Assembly (NCBI GenBank): GCA_021151615.1
Contig: JAGKXA010000169.1
Location: 1-9,372, forward strand
Direction of reading: 5' to 3'
DNA length: 9,372 bases
Source of the DNA: Cellvibrionaceae bacterium
GTDB taxonomy: Bacteria; Pseudomonadota; Gammaproteobacteria; Pseudomonadales; Cellvibrionaceae
The position numbers were made by a program, and so were the translations under genes. Positions 1 through 6,787 of this stretch are shown here, piece by piece. The notes beneath the pieces were generated by a model, which saw only the letters and a list, made by a program, of their open reading frames with translations, had not been told where the DNA came from and did no database searches. Numbering within the stretch: the stretch's first letter is position 1; each line of letters begins with the position of its first letter.

Positions 1-379
1 CGGCTATGAGCAGTGCCAGTCGATAACAAAATTATTACCTGAAAAAATTGAATTGCCCAGCGGGCGCAATGTAACTGTGGAATTCACCAGCGATGGCGGT
101 GCTCTGGTTGCCGCCAAATTACAGGAATTCTTTGGTTGTGAGCAATTGCAGTTAGCGAACGGAAAAATTCCCCTGCAAATTCATTTGCTTTCACCCAATG
201 GCAGCCCCTTGGCGATTACGACCAATTTGCAAACTTTTTGGCGGCAGGCTTATTCCGAGGTGCGCAAAGAAATGCGTGGCCGGTACCCGCGTCACCCCTG
301 GCCGGATAATCCGCTCGAACACGAAGCAACGGCCTTGACCAAACGCAAACTGGCCCTGCAGCAGAAGCCCGAAAATTAA
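1..379 (+). CDS. hrpB: ATP-dependent RNA helicase HrpB, C-terminal part (5' end outside window)
   Basis: The reading frame is open from base 2 to the TAA at 377-379, giving about 125 residues of a much longer protein. It contains the very conserved tail of HrpB, a DEAH-box helicase-like protein: LLSPNGSPLAITTNL, then FWRQAYSEVRKEMRGRYPRH and PWPDNP. This corresponds to the HrpB C-terminal domain, after the helicase core and the HA2/OB-fold regions, which lie upstream of the window. Family knowledge: HrpB is a cytoplasmic, non-essential putative RNA helicase in many proteobacteria, and its substrate is poorly defined. A TTG at 53 falls inside the conserved frame, so it should not be taken as the start. 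The gene converges on the diguanylate cyclase with only 26 bases between the stop codons, and I see no clear hairpin terminator there. Confidence 0.93.
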   Translation, partial: GYEQCQSITKLLPEKIELPSGRNVTVEFTSDGGALVAAKLQEFFGCEQLQLANGKIPLQIHLLSPNGSPLAITTNLQTFWRQAYSEVRKEMRGRYPRHPWPDNPLEHEATALTKRKLALQQKPEN

Positions 380-405
380 TTGGATAGATTCGGGGTTTGG
401 TGTAA

Positions 406-1848
406 TCAGGCCGATTGTGTTTGATGGCGGTAGTGATTTTGCTTGTCGCCATACATGGAGCTGTCGGCAGTACTCATCAGGATTTTGTAATCAAAACCAT
501 GGATGGCGGTATAAGCAAAGCCGATACTGGCAGAGATAGTAGTCGCAGGAATCCCTTTTATTTGCATGGTATTAAGTGCAAGGCGCAATTTATTTAATAC
601 CATGAGCAGCGATTCCATATCCTTGATACCGGGTACCATAATCACAAATTCATCTCCACCCAGACGCGCGGCTAGATCGCTGGGGCGCAGGATGGCATGT
701 AATGCCTGGGCGGCGGCAACCAATACTGTATCGCCGGCGTGATGGCCGTAAATATCATTCACCTGTTTAAATCCATTAAGGTCAATAAAATAACAGGCGG
801 CCTGTAGTTGTGCCTGTTGCAGTTGCTGTAACAGGTCGCGCGCTTGCACTTCAAAGGCGGAGCGATTGCTTAAGCCTGTCAGTGCATCGTGGTTGGCTTG
901 CTCAAACAGTTTTTTGCGCTGTTCTTCCTGCCTCACCTCAAGTAACGCATGCAGCCTGTGCATAATCAAAATAAACATGACTACGCAGGCTGTGAACACC
1001 AGAATACCAACGGATTTGAGCCAGTTGATTTCGCTCCAGCGTACCGTTTTTATTAATTGTGCATTGATTTCATAATTAGCAATTGAAAAAGAACTGTTGC
1101 TTTCAAAGTGATACAGCGAAAATAATTTTTTCTCCTGTGGATCTTGTTTTTGATACAAGAGTTGCGGTGGTTGGCCCGTGCTGACTATATGGATGTTAAT
1201 ATCCAAATTGGGTGTATTAGTAAGCTCTGGTGGAATAAGGTCGGCGATCTTTACCACCAATATCGCCACAAAATCTTCCGGTGCTTTTTTTATATAACTG
1301 GCCATTACCAGTGCTTGTTCGCCGTCAAATAATTCAAAAGGGTCGGATAGGTAGAGCGCATTTTCTTGCAGCCTGTTGCTGGTGGGGAGGGCGCGATTCA
1401 CAAAGTCGATGGTTTTTAAATCCAGCCCCAACACGCCTTGTCCTTCAGCGAGCGGCGCCATAAAAATTACGGGCAGGGCATTGGTTTTACTGTGCAGGTA
1501 TTCAGGAGCTGGTGTGCGCTGGCCTAATTCATTCATAATTTCCGGTTGTGCAACGCCTTGCTCCAATAAAAAGCGCTGGAACTGACCAATATTTTCCGCG
1601 CGCACATACTGCGCAATTTGGAACATGGTGACTTGCGGGTAGCGTTTGATCATGGCCATGGAATAGGTGTTGGCTGCGCTCATACTGATATGTTCGCTGC
1701 CCTGGATAAATGCTCCAAAGCCGGTTAGCAGCGCTTCATTTTTGGTGAACTTATCGCGCAGGAAAGTGTGGTATCCCTCGGTTTTTCGCTCAAAGCTTTG
1801 CCGCAACTCATACACATCCCAGAAGATACTCAGGGCAACCACGCCCAA
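406..1848 (-). CDS. Membrane CHASE-domain diguanylate cyclase (GGDEF); open part of a gene whose 5' end is interrupted
   Basis: The protein would make cyclic di-GMP from two GTP at the inner membrane in response to an external signal. In the 480-residue open part, residues about 36-210 resemble a CHASE sensor domain (GFGAFIQGSEHIS, the run RYPQV, and an ALPVIFMAPLAEGQGVLGLDL segment). A transmembrane helix spans about 276-297, followed by a short coiled linker. The GGDEF domain has DALTGLSNR at 321-329 and an intact GGDEF active site at 397-401. An RxxD inhibitory site (RPSD, 388-391) sits exactly five residues before it, so product feedback is expected. There is no EAL domain. The frame as drawn starts at TTG 1848, without a visible ribosome binding site and in the middle of the first membrane helix. 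The natural start appears to be ATG 1944, separated by an in-frame TAA (see next entry). Whether the gene is functional is therefore uncertain. Confidence 0.85.
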   Translation of the reverse strand: MGVVALSIFWDVYELRQSFERKTEGYHTFLRDKFTKNEALLTGFGAFIQGSEHISMSAANTYSMAMIKRYPQVTMFQIAQYVRAENIGQFQRFLLEQGVAQPEIMNELGQRTPAPEYLHSKTNALPVIFMAPLAEGQGVLGLDLKTIDFVNRALPTSNRLQENALYLSDPFELFDGEQALVMASYIKKAPEDFVAILVVKIADLIPPELTNTPNLDINIHIVSTGQPPQLLYQKQDPQEKKLFSLYHFESNSSFSIANYEINAQLIKTVRWSEINWLKSVGILVFTACVVMFILIMHRLHALLEVRQEEQRKKLFEQANHDALTGLSNRSAFEVQARDLLQQLQQAQLQAACYFIDLNGFKQVNDIYGHHAGDTVLVAAAQALHAILRPSDLAARLGGDEFVIMVPGIKDMESLLMVLNKLRLALNTMQIKGIPATTISASIGFAYTAIHGFDYKILMSTADSSMYGDKQNHYRHQTQSA

Positions 1849-1944
1849 TAAAAATAGCAGAGTGATAATCGCGAGAAACCCTTAAACCAAACGCAAGCGC
1901 ATGCGTGGCGTACGTGTAAGTTGTTGTGTTTGCGCTAGTTCCAT
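1849..1944 (-). pseudogene. Disconnected N-terminal segment of the diguanylate cyclase, with in-frame TAA at 1882-1884
   Basis: Reading upstream of the open frame without changing frame, the minus strand gives ATG at 1942-1944. Twenty codons follow, rich in Arg/Thr/Gln and ending in RTPRMRLRLV, then TAA at 1882-1884, then GFLAIITLLFLL joining directly to GVVALSIFWDVYEL. The result is a textbook signal anchor (basic N-terminus, then about 20 hydrophobic residues) broken by one stop codon. A GGAAGG sequence lies 11 bases before the ATG. A single base change (TTA to TAA, Leu to stop) would explain it. The interruption could be a genuine nonsense mutation or a sequencing error. With the stop replaced by a residue, the full protein would have 512 residues. 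Confidence 0.7.
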
Positions 1945-2184
1945 GTCAATGGCGACCTTCCAGAGAAGTTGTCCAAGTAAGGTGCAAGCTGGCAACGCAG
2001 GGGTGAGGGAAAGTATAGTCTGAAAACCAGAAGGCACTTAAGTTTACTGTGCCCCTATGCGTTCTGGCGCGAAATTGCATCGCAGGGTAATAAGGCTATG
2101 CTTAAAGCTGCATTGGTTTGTTCGCTGTCGGTTTTTTGAAAATGGGTTTTCGCACAGTCAACAATGGCTTGAAGGATTGTCACC
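1945..2184. promoter_or_regulatory. Divergent intergenic region between the cyclase gene and the porin gene
   Basis: This gap of about 240 bases must hold the promoters for both divergent units. I see no convincing gene in it. The best sigma70-like match for the porin is weak: TTGCAT at 2075-2080 and TATGCT at 2097-2102, with a 16-base spacer. A second weak option is TTGGTT at 2113-2118 with TTGAAA at 2136-2141 and a 17-base spacer. No clear LacI-type or CRP-type operator palindrome was found by eye. The porin's ribosome binding site GAAGGA lies at 2171-2176, eight bases before its ATG. Confidence 0.4.
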
Positions 2185-3300
2185 ATGAAAAAAACGCTCT
2201 GGCTGCTCTTGGTCTCTGGCGTCTCCAGTTGGGCGGGTTCGGTGTGGGCGGAGGAGCCGCCGGCGGCTTACCATTGGGCCGGGGCCTTAACCCTGGAGTC
2301 AGTTACCAATTTGGATGGTGGTGTGAAAGAGGGATCGCGCGAGCTGGCCAATCTGGATATCACCTTGTCCATAGATACCGAAGCAGCCAATTGGTGGGGC
2401 GATGGTGAATGGTTTATCTATGTATTGGGCGATACCGGCAAAGACCCGGCGGAATATACTGGCGACGTGCAAGGTATTTCCAATATCGCCACTGATGAGT
2501 CACTCAAGGTTTACGAATTCTGGTACCAACACCATTTTGCTGATGACAGTATCAAAGTGTTGTTTGGTCTGCATGATTTCAACTCTACTTTTTATTCCCT
2601 GGAATACGCCGGTTTATACAATCACCCCTCGTTTGGGATAGGGCCAGACACTTCTCAAGTTGGGCCTTCCATATTTTCTACCACGGCAACGGCGTTGCAC
2701 ATTACCTATCAAGGTGAAAACCAATATTTATTAGTGGCCATCTATGACGGTGTACCGGGTGATCCGGATAATCCGCGCGGTACCCACATTCAATTTAATG
2801 AAGGCGATGGTTTATTCAGTGCGGTGGAATGGGGATGGACCAACGAAAACCAGGACAAAATTGCGATAGGCGCATGGCAACACACCGCTGAAGTTGAAAA
2901 TCCGGTTGATGGTGAAATCAATGATGACAACACTGGTGTATACATTATTGCCGAAAAAAATATTAACGATGTAGCCGGTGTGTTTTTGCAATTAGGGCGT
3001 GCCGACGATTTATACAATCAGTTGGAATACTACGCTGGTGCGGGCATTACTTTTAACGGATTTTGGATTGAGGAAGACAGTTTTGGTTTGGCGGTAGCCC
3101 ATACGCGCAATGGCGATCCCTACCTTGTTACCCATGCTGAACTTGAGCGCGCCGAAACTGCCTGGGAGTTAAGTTATTTTGTACCGGTGATCGATCATTT
3201 GAGTGCACAGGCGAGCCTGTATTACATCCAGAATCCGTCTATGGAAAAAACTCTGGATGACGCAATAGCGCTGGGTGCACGTGTATATATTGAATTTTAA
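2185..3300 (+). CDS. OprB-family carbohydrate-selective outer-membrane porin
   Basis: The product is 371 residues. It begins with a classical Sec signal peptide (MKKTLWLLLVSGVSS, cleavage probably after VWA at about residue 22) and ends in a beta-barrel C-terminus (GARVYIEF, terminal Phe), the signal used for outer-membrane insertion by the Bam complex. The interior alternates short amphipathic beta strands with Gly/Asp/Asn-rich loops. Segments such as KVYEFWYQHHF, VLFGLHDFNSTF, FGIGPDTSQVGPSIF and EWGWTNENQDKIAIGAWQHT fit the OprB/carbohydrate-porin family. OprB proteins let sugars diffuse across the outer membrane; which sugar cannot be told here. It is somewhat shorter than Pseudomonas OprB. 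The ATG at 2185 is supported by GAAGGA eight bases upstream. The chemoreceptor gene follows 45 bases downstream without a terminator, suggesting one transcript. Confidence 0.82.
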   Translation: MKKTLWLLLVSGVSSWAGSVWAEEPPAAYHWAGALTLESVTNLDGGVKEGSRELANLDITLSIDTEAANWWGDGEWFIYVLGDTGKDPAEYTGDVQGISNIATDESLKVYEFWYQHHFADDSIKVLFGLHDFNSTFYSLEYAGLYNHPSFGIGPDTSQVGPSIFSTTATALHITYQGENQYLLVAIYDGVPGDPDNPRGTHIQFNEGDGLFSAVEWGWTNENQDKIAIGAWQHTAEVENPVDGEINDDNTGVYIIAEKNINDVAGVFLQLGRADDLYNQLEYYAGAGITFNGFWIEEDSFGLAVAHTRNGDPYLVTHAELERAETAWELSYFVPVIDHLSAQASLYYIQNPSMEKTLDDAIALGARVYIEF

Positions 3301-3345
3301 ACAAGCTATTTAACACTATGTCATTGATAAACAGGCGAGGACGCA

Positions 3346-4944
3346 ATGAGTATCAAGCAATCAATTATCTGGGTGATTGTCGGGTTCGTTGCCCTGATTG
3401 GGGTTAACACCTTTGTCGGCTTGAGTTCCAGCCAAAAGCTGGGGGGCTTGTTAAATTATATTTCTGGCCCAGCCTGGAATGCTGCCGATGGCGCAATGGA
3501 AGGCCAAATCGGATTGGAGGCGCAAATTATTGCGTTGCAAAAATTATATTATCGCGAAAAAACCTTTGCAGAGATCAAACCACAATTTGATGATGCTATT
3601 GCGATGGAAGAAGATGCCCTTGGGCGCATGAAAGAATCCGGATTAATGGGGGAGACAACGGTTACAAAGTTGAATCAATTACTGGAGCAATATCATCAGA
3701 CCCGCAGTGCCTTGCTCGGTAAATTGCAAGCTGGCAACGAGGCTGCTGAAGAATATCAACAACTGAATAATTTGATGGATCAATTATTGTCATTTATTGG
3801 TGAAATGGAAGAAGAGGCCGATGGCAAAGTGGAAAGTGAAACCGGTAATGTGGCTGAGTTACAATCTGCTGCAAAAATAAAATTACTCAGTGCATTTTCC
3901 GTAAGCATTATTTTAGCGGTCGTTATTTTTATATTCGCCAACAAAGTAATTATGCAACCCATTTCACGTGTCACCGATAACCTGAGTGAGCTGGCATCTG
4001 GCTCCGGAGATTTAACCGCGCGCCTGAGTGGGGAAAACTCACATACCGAGGTGGGGCGCTTGTCCTATGCGTTTAATCGCTTTGTAGAAAAGTTGCAGAA
4101 TTTAATTGGCCAAGCGCAGCAAAGTAACCAATCGCTGACCGATGCAAGCGTGCAAATTACGGCGTCTATTGATCAAACTGCCAGGGGTATCGACGTACAG
4201 TTTGCCGAAATATCCCATGTTGTAAATGCAGTCGATCAAATATCCTCCATGTTGGACAAAGTGGTTGATGCAGCGGTGCAAGCCAGTGATGCCTCTATTC
4301 TGGCAACCACTACCACGGGAGCGGGTAACAATGTGGTCGCATCTGCACAGCAAGGTGTGGATGAGGTAGTTAAAGAGGTGGACAAGGCCTCGCATGTTAT
4401 CTCCGAATTGGTGGCAGATAGCCGCAACATAGGTTCAATGCTGGAAGTCATTCGCAGTATTGCTGAACAAACTAATTTACTTGCGCTCAATGCGGCGATA
4501 GAAGCGGCCCGGGCGGGCGAAAGCGGGCGCGGATTTGCGGTAGTTGCTGATGAAGTGCGCAGCTTGGCATCACGTACACAGGAATCCACCAAGGCGATTG
4601 AAACCATTATTGCCAATCTAACCTCTGGTTCCAGCAAGGCGGTCGATGTAATGGGAGATGCTCAACAAAAAGCCCTGGTTATCAAGGAACGCATTTCCGA
4701 TACTTCCCATGCATTTTCCAATATCGTGGTGGCAGTTGATCAAATCCAGAAAATGAACACTGAAATTGCGCGCGCCACCGAAGAAGAAAAAACTTCCATG
4801 CAACAAATTACCGGCAGCATGAATACAATCCTGCAACAAGCGCGGCGCAATCACGATGCTGGTGAGCAGGTAAGCCGCTCGCGCGAGCATCTGGAAAAAG
4901 AAGCGCGCAAACTTGATGGTTTGCTGCGTGGGTTTCGCACCTGA
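3346..4944 (+). CDS. Methyl-accepting chemotaxis protein (transmembrane chemoreceptor)
   Basis: This is a 532-residue chemoreceptor of the usual layout. TM1 spans about 7-26. A periplasmic, mainly helical ligand-binding region covers about 27-178, probably a four-helix bundle, with no Cache/PAS signature seen. TM2 spans about 179-199. A HAMP domain covers about 200-253 and includes LASGSGDLTARL. A long cytoplasmic coiled coil follows. The hairpin tip that contacts CheA and CheW is intact at about 373-408 (AEQTNLLALNAAIEAARAGE, then GRGFAVVADEVRSLA). About 146 residues follow the tip, consistent with the long 40-heptad class common in Pseudomonas-like bacteria. The C-terminus (LLRGFRT) lacks a CheR/CheB-tethering pentapeptide. 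The ATG at 3346 is preceded by GAGG with a 5-base gap. It is probably co-transcribed with the porin upstream. Its ligand is unknown. Confidence 0.93.
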   Translation: MSIKQSIIWVIVGFVALIGVNTFVGLSSSQKLGGLLNYISGPAWNAADGAMEGQIGLEAQIIALQKLYYREKTFAEIKPQFDDAIAMEEDALGRMKESGLMGETTVTKLNQLLEQYHQTRSALLGKLQAGNEAAEEYQQLNNLMDQLLSFIGEMEEEADGKVESETGNVAELQSAAKIKLLSAFSVSIILAVVIFIFANKVIMQPISRVTDNLSELASGSGDLTARLSGENSHTEVGRLSYAFNRFVEKLQNLIGQAQQSNQSLTDASVQITASIDQTARGIDVQFAEISHVVNAVDQISSMLDKVVDAAVQASDASILATTTTGAGNNVVASAQQGVDEVVKEVDKASHVISELVADSRNIGSMLEVIRSIAEQTNLLALNAAIEAARAGESGRGFAVVADEVRSLASRTQESTKAIETIIANLTSGSSKAVDVMGDAQQKALVIKERISDTSHAFSNIVVAVDQIQKMNTEIARATEEEKTSMQQITGSMNTILQQARRNHDAGEQVSRSREHLEKEARKLDGLLRGFRT

Positions 4945-4970
4945 TTTTTATTTCATTCCATTAAATGAAG

Positions 4971-5010
4971 CGCCGCGTAACAATCGCTCATTCGCGGCGT
5001 TTTATGTTTT
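4971..5010 (+). terminator. Rho-independent terminator after the chemoreceptor gene
   Basis: CGCCGCG at 4971-4977 pairs perfectly with CGCGGCG at 4993-4999, across a 15-base loop. The stem can extend by two A-T pairs and wobble pairs at its base. It is followed by TTTTATGTTTTT on the plus strand. It lies 26 bases after the chemoreceptor stop and before the convergent dioxygenase gene. It may work weakly for the opposite strand too, but the T-run is better on the plus side. Confidence 0.75.
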
Positions 5011-5034
5011 TAGATAGTTAATCTCAGGTTGAAA

Positions 5035-5898
5035 CTACACCGCAATCCCCACTTCCAGCTCTGCAATTAACCCATCTGTTATATTTCCGCTAATAGTCGC
5101 TAATTGATATTCCACTCCATCGCTAAAGACATTGTCGGTGGCAAAGCTGGTAACCGAGGTATTTTGGCCTTTTGTGTAGAGCGAAGTTCCATACACTGCC
5201 TTGGTAGTGGCAGCGGGGAATGCCATTTGTGAGATGGCGGTGGAGCGCGCGCTACTGCCGTAGTTGGTTAAAAAAATCTGGAAGTGAATATGGGTGATAC
5301 GCCCGGCGTACCAGCCGGGGTAAATGGTGGTGAAGTGAGCAACACCGCTGGTGTCGGTATATTGCACGCCACGGCAATAAGTTTTACCCGCCTGACCGGC
5401 GTTATTGTTTTGTGAGTAGCCGGAGTACAAGCCGTCTTTGTCGCAATGCCAGATATACACATAACCCGAAACCGGTTTGCAACTGTCATTTACATTGACC
5501 AGTTTTATTTTTACTTGCAGGGCCACACCGGTTTTATCTTCAGCGATATTTTCGCGCAGAACCGCAGAATTATCGAGCAGGGTAGCGAGCGGGAAGGGGC
5601 CAATGGTTTCGGTGGGGATTAAGGTGCATACACCGGATGAGCTGGTGGCCGTTGTACTGGATGCAGCGGTGGCGCTGCTAGTGACTGTTGTGGAACTGAT
5701 GGCAGTTGTTGCACTGCTAGTGCCAGTGGAGTTGCCACCGGATGAACCACCTCCACAACCAATCAGGCTACCGGTACCTATCACACTCAGTGCGCCTAAT
5801 GCGCCCAGCGTTTGTCGGCGTCTAAGGTCGATGCCTGGTGTGGCTCCGGTTGTGGCTGTAGGTGATACAGTTTTTAATTCAGTTGATGAAGGGCGCAT
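5035..5898 (-). CDS. Tat-exported lipoprotein with intradiol ring-cleavage dioxygenase domain
   Basis: This 287-residue protein belongs to the protocatechuate/catechol intradiol dioxygenase fold, which opens catechol rings between the two hydroxyls using Fe(III). A twin-arginine signal (RRRQTLGAL, 26-34) leads into a lipobox LIGC with Cys at 48, so it is predicted to be a lipid-anchored envelope or surface protein. A Ser/Thr/Ala-rich linker covers about 51-89. The catalytic domain has ETIGPFPL, then VYIWHCDKDGLYSGY, then YPGWYAGRITHIHFQI. By family alignment the iron ligands are Tyr158, Tyr197, His203 and His205, with Arg200 as the conserved active-site Arg. Cys91, 140, 152 and 175 could form two disulfides, fitting export. 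The start is ATG 5898, supported by GGAGAG six bases upstream. A longer frame to 6096 exists but adds an unrelated N-terminus ahead of the Tat signal. The true substrate is unknown. It lies downstream of baeSR on the same strand. Confidence 0.87.
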   Translation of the reverse strand: MRPSSTELKTVSPTATTGATPGIDLRRRQTLGALGALSVIGTGSLIGCGGGSSGGNSTGTSSATTAISSTTVTSSATAASSTTATSSSGVCTLIPTETIGPFPLATLLDNSAVLRENIAEDKTGVALQVKIKLVNVNDSCKPVSGYVYIWHCDKDGLYSGYSQNNNAGQAGKTYCRGVQYTDTSGVAHFTTIYPGWYAGRITHIHFQIFLTNYGSSARSTAISQMAFPAATTKAVYGTSLYTKGQNTSVTSFATDNVFSDGVEYQLATISGNITDGLIAELEVGIAV

Positions 5899-5904
5899 GG
5901 GTTT

Positions 5905-5910
5905 CTCTCC
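5905..5910 (-). promoter_or_regulatory. Ribosome binding site that fixes the dioxygenase start
   Basis: On the minus strand GGAGAG sits six bases before ATG 5898. This places the start directly ahead of the Tat signal and argues against the 66-codon longer reading frame. Confidence 0.7.
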
Positions 5911-5965
5911 GTAATGGTTATAGGTATCAGCACTTGTGTATAACGGTGTTGATATGCCTCTGACC

Positions 5966-6055
5966 CAAGTATGGAAAAAGAATGCGCAAGAATGTGTGAA
6001 AGGATTGGTGAGCAAGTATGGAAAAACTGTGAAAGCCTTGAGTTGCATGGAAAAA
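5966..6055 (-). repeat. Direct repeats upstream of the dioxygenase gene, possible BaeR-type binding sites
   Basis: On the minus strand the 14-base sequence TTTTTCCATACTTG occurs exactly at 5966-5979 and again at 6013-6026. A shorter copy, TTTTTCCAT, is at 6047-6055. A degenerate copy is visible at about 5987-6002. They lie in the 226-base gap between the response regulator stop and the dioxygenase start. The arrangement resembles binding sites for OmpR-family regulators, which often bind direct repeats. The sequence also resembles the E. coli BaeR box (TTTTTCTCCATDATTGGC, from memory) apart from a two-base gap. The copy nearest the gene runs into TTGGGT, which could serve as a -35 element, but I find no convincing -10 at the right distance. 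The regulatory role is inference. Confidence 0.55.
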
Positions 6056-6124
6056 GACAGCTTTTGGAACAAAAAAAGCAGCTTGAGCAAAGCCATCCGT
6101 GGCCGGTGGTTCGTCAGTCGTGGA

Positions 6125-6787
6125 TCAGGAAATCTGCAGGCGATAACCTACACCGTACACGGAATGAATAATATCTTCATTGCAAATCGGCTGTAATTTT
6201 TTGCGCAATTTGGTGATGTGTGAATCCATGGTTCGGTCGCTCACTACACGATGATCTGTGTAGGCGTTTTTTAATAAGGTGTCGCGCGAGATTACTCGTT
6301 GTTTATTAAGGAGTAAGGTTTCCAAAATACGGAATTCAATGCTGGTTAATTCAACGCACTGATCACCTACACAGGCGTACTGACGCTCTTTATCCAGACG
6401 CAAACCTTCATCATCACCGGTTTCGGTTTTGCTGGTACGGCGCAATACGGCTTTTACGCGTGCGATTACTTCGCGTGGGCTAAAAGGTTTACAAATATAA
6501 TCATCTGCACCCAATTCAAGGCCGAGCAGGCGATCAATTTCCTCCACCTTGGCCGTGGTCATAATAATGGGTACCTGCGAGACCTTGCGTACCTCCTGAC
6601 AAATACTCAAACCATCGCGCTTGGGTAGCATTAAATCCAGCAACACCAAATCCCATTTTTCGGTGAGGATTTTTTGCAATCCTACTTCACCATCGCTCAC
6701 CAGAGTTGCTGAAAAATTTTCACTGGTCAGGTAGTCCTGCAAAATCTCACCCAGATCAATTTCATCTTCCACAATTAAAATATTCAT
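6125..6787 (-). CDS. baeR: OmpR-family response regulator, BaeR-like
   Basis: The 220-residue protein has an N-terminal receiver domain (about 1-115) and a C-terminal winged-helix DNA-binding domain (about 125-218). In the receiver, the acidic pocket is E7/D8, the phosphorylated Asp is D51 (LLDLMLP), and the conserved Thr and Lys are T78 and K100. The stretch around TAKVEEIDRLLGLELGADDY, followed by ICKPFSPREV, is characteristic of BaeR rather than generic OmpR. The effector domain shows ELTSIEFRILETLL, then RVVSDRTMDSHITKLRKKL and VYGVGYRL. Known role of BaeR in E. coli: activates efflux (mdtABC, acrD) and spy under envelope stress. The targets here may include the neighbouring dioxygenase gene. 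Its ATG overlaps the baeS stop as ATGA (6784-6787), implying translational coupling. No strong terminator follows. A weak AT-rich hairpin at about 6060-6079 is the only candidate. Confidence 0.88.
   Translation of the reverse strand: MNILIVEDEIDLGEILQDYLTSENFSATLVSDGEVGLQKILTEKWDLVLLDLMLPKRDGLSICQEVRKVSQVPIIMTTAKVEEIDRLLGLELGADDYICKPFSPREVIARVKAVLRRTSKTETGDDEGLRLDKERQYACVGDQCVELTSIEFRILETLLLNKQRVISRDTLLKNAYTDHRVVSDRTMDSHITKLRKKLQPICNEDIIHSVYGVGYRLQIS

Noticed and set aside
415..1885. Several plus-strand frames of 60-72 codons across the cyclase gene
   Set aside because: All are short, overlap one another, lack ribosome binding sites and lie opposite a well-supported GGDEF gene.
4236..4637. 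133-codon minus-strand frame inside the chemoreceptor gene
   Set aside because: It is antisense to the conserved chemoreceptor signalling domain, and its Ala/Ser-rich content is a by-product of that sequence.
5477..5914. 145-codon plus-strand frame opposite the dioxygenase gene
   Set aside because: It is antisense to the Ser/Thr-rich linker and catalytic domain, and its low-complexity Val/Ala/Leu content mirrors those codons. The minus-strand protein has clear family motifs.
6060..6079. Possible terminator after baeR (GCTTTT/AAAAGC stem)
   Set aside because: The stem has six mostly A-T pairs with an 8-base loop and a short, interrupted T-run. It is too weak to list as a terminator, so read-through from baeSR into the dioxygenase gene remains possible.
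5899..6096. 66-codon N-terminal extension of the dioxygenase frame
   Set aside because: It would put an unrelated segment ahead of a Tat signal that must be near the N-terminus. ATG 5898 has a good ribosome binding site, and the extension overlaps the repeat region.
5936..6196. Two overlapping plus-strand frames of 86 and 66 codons
   Set aside because: Their codons come from the direct repeats and the antisense of the baeR 3' end. Neither has a ribosome binding site or a recognisable product.
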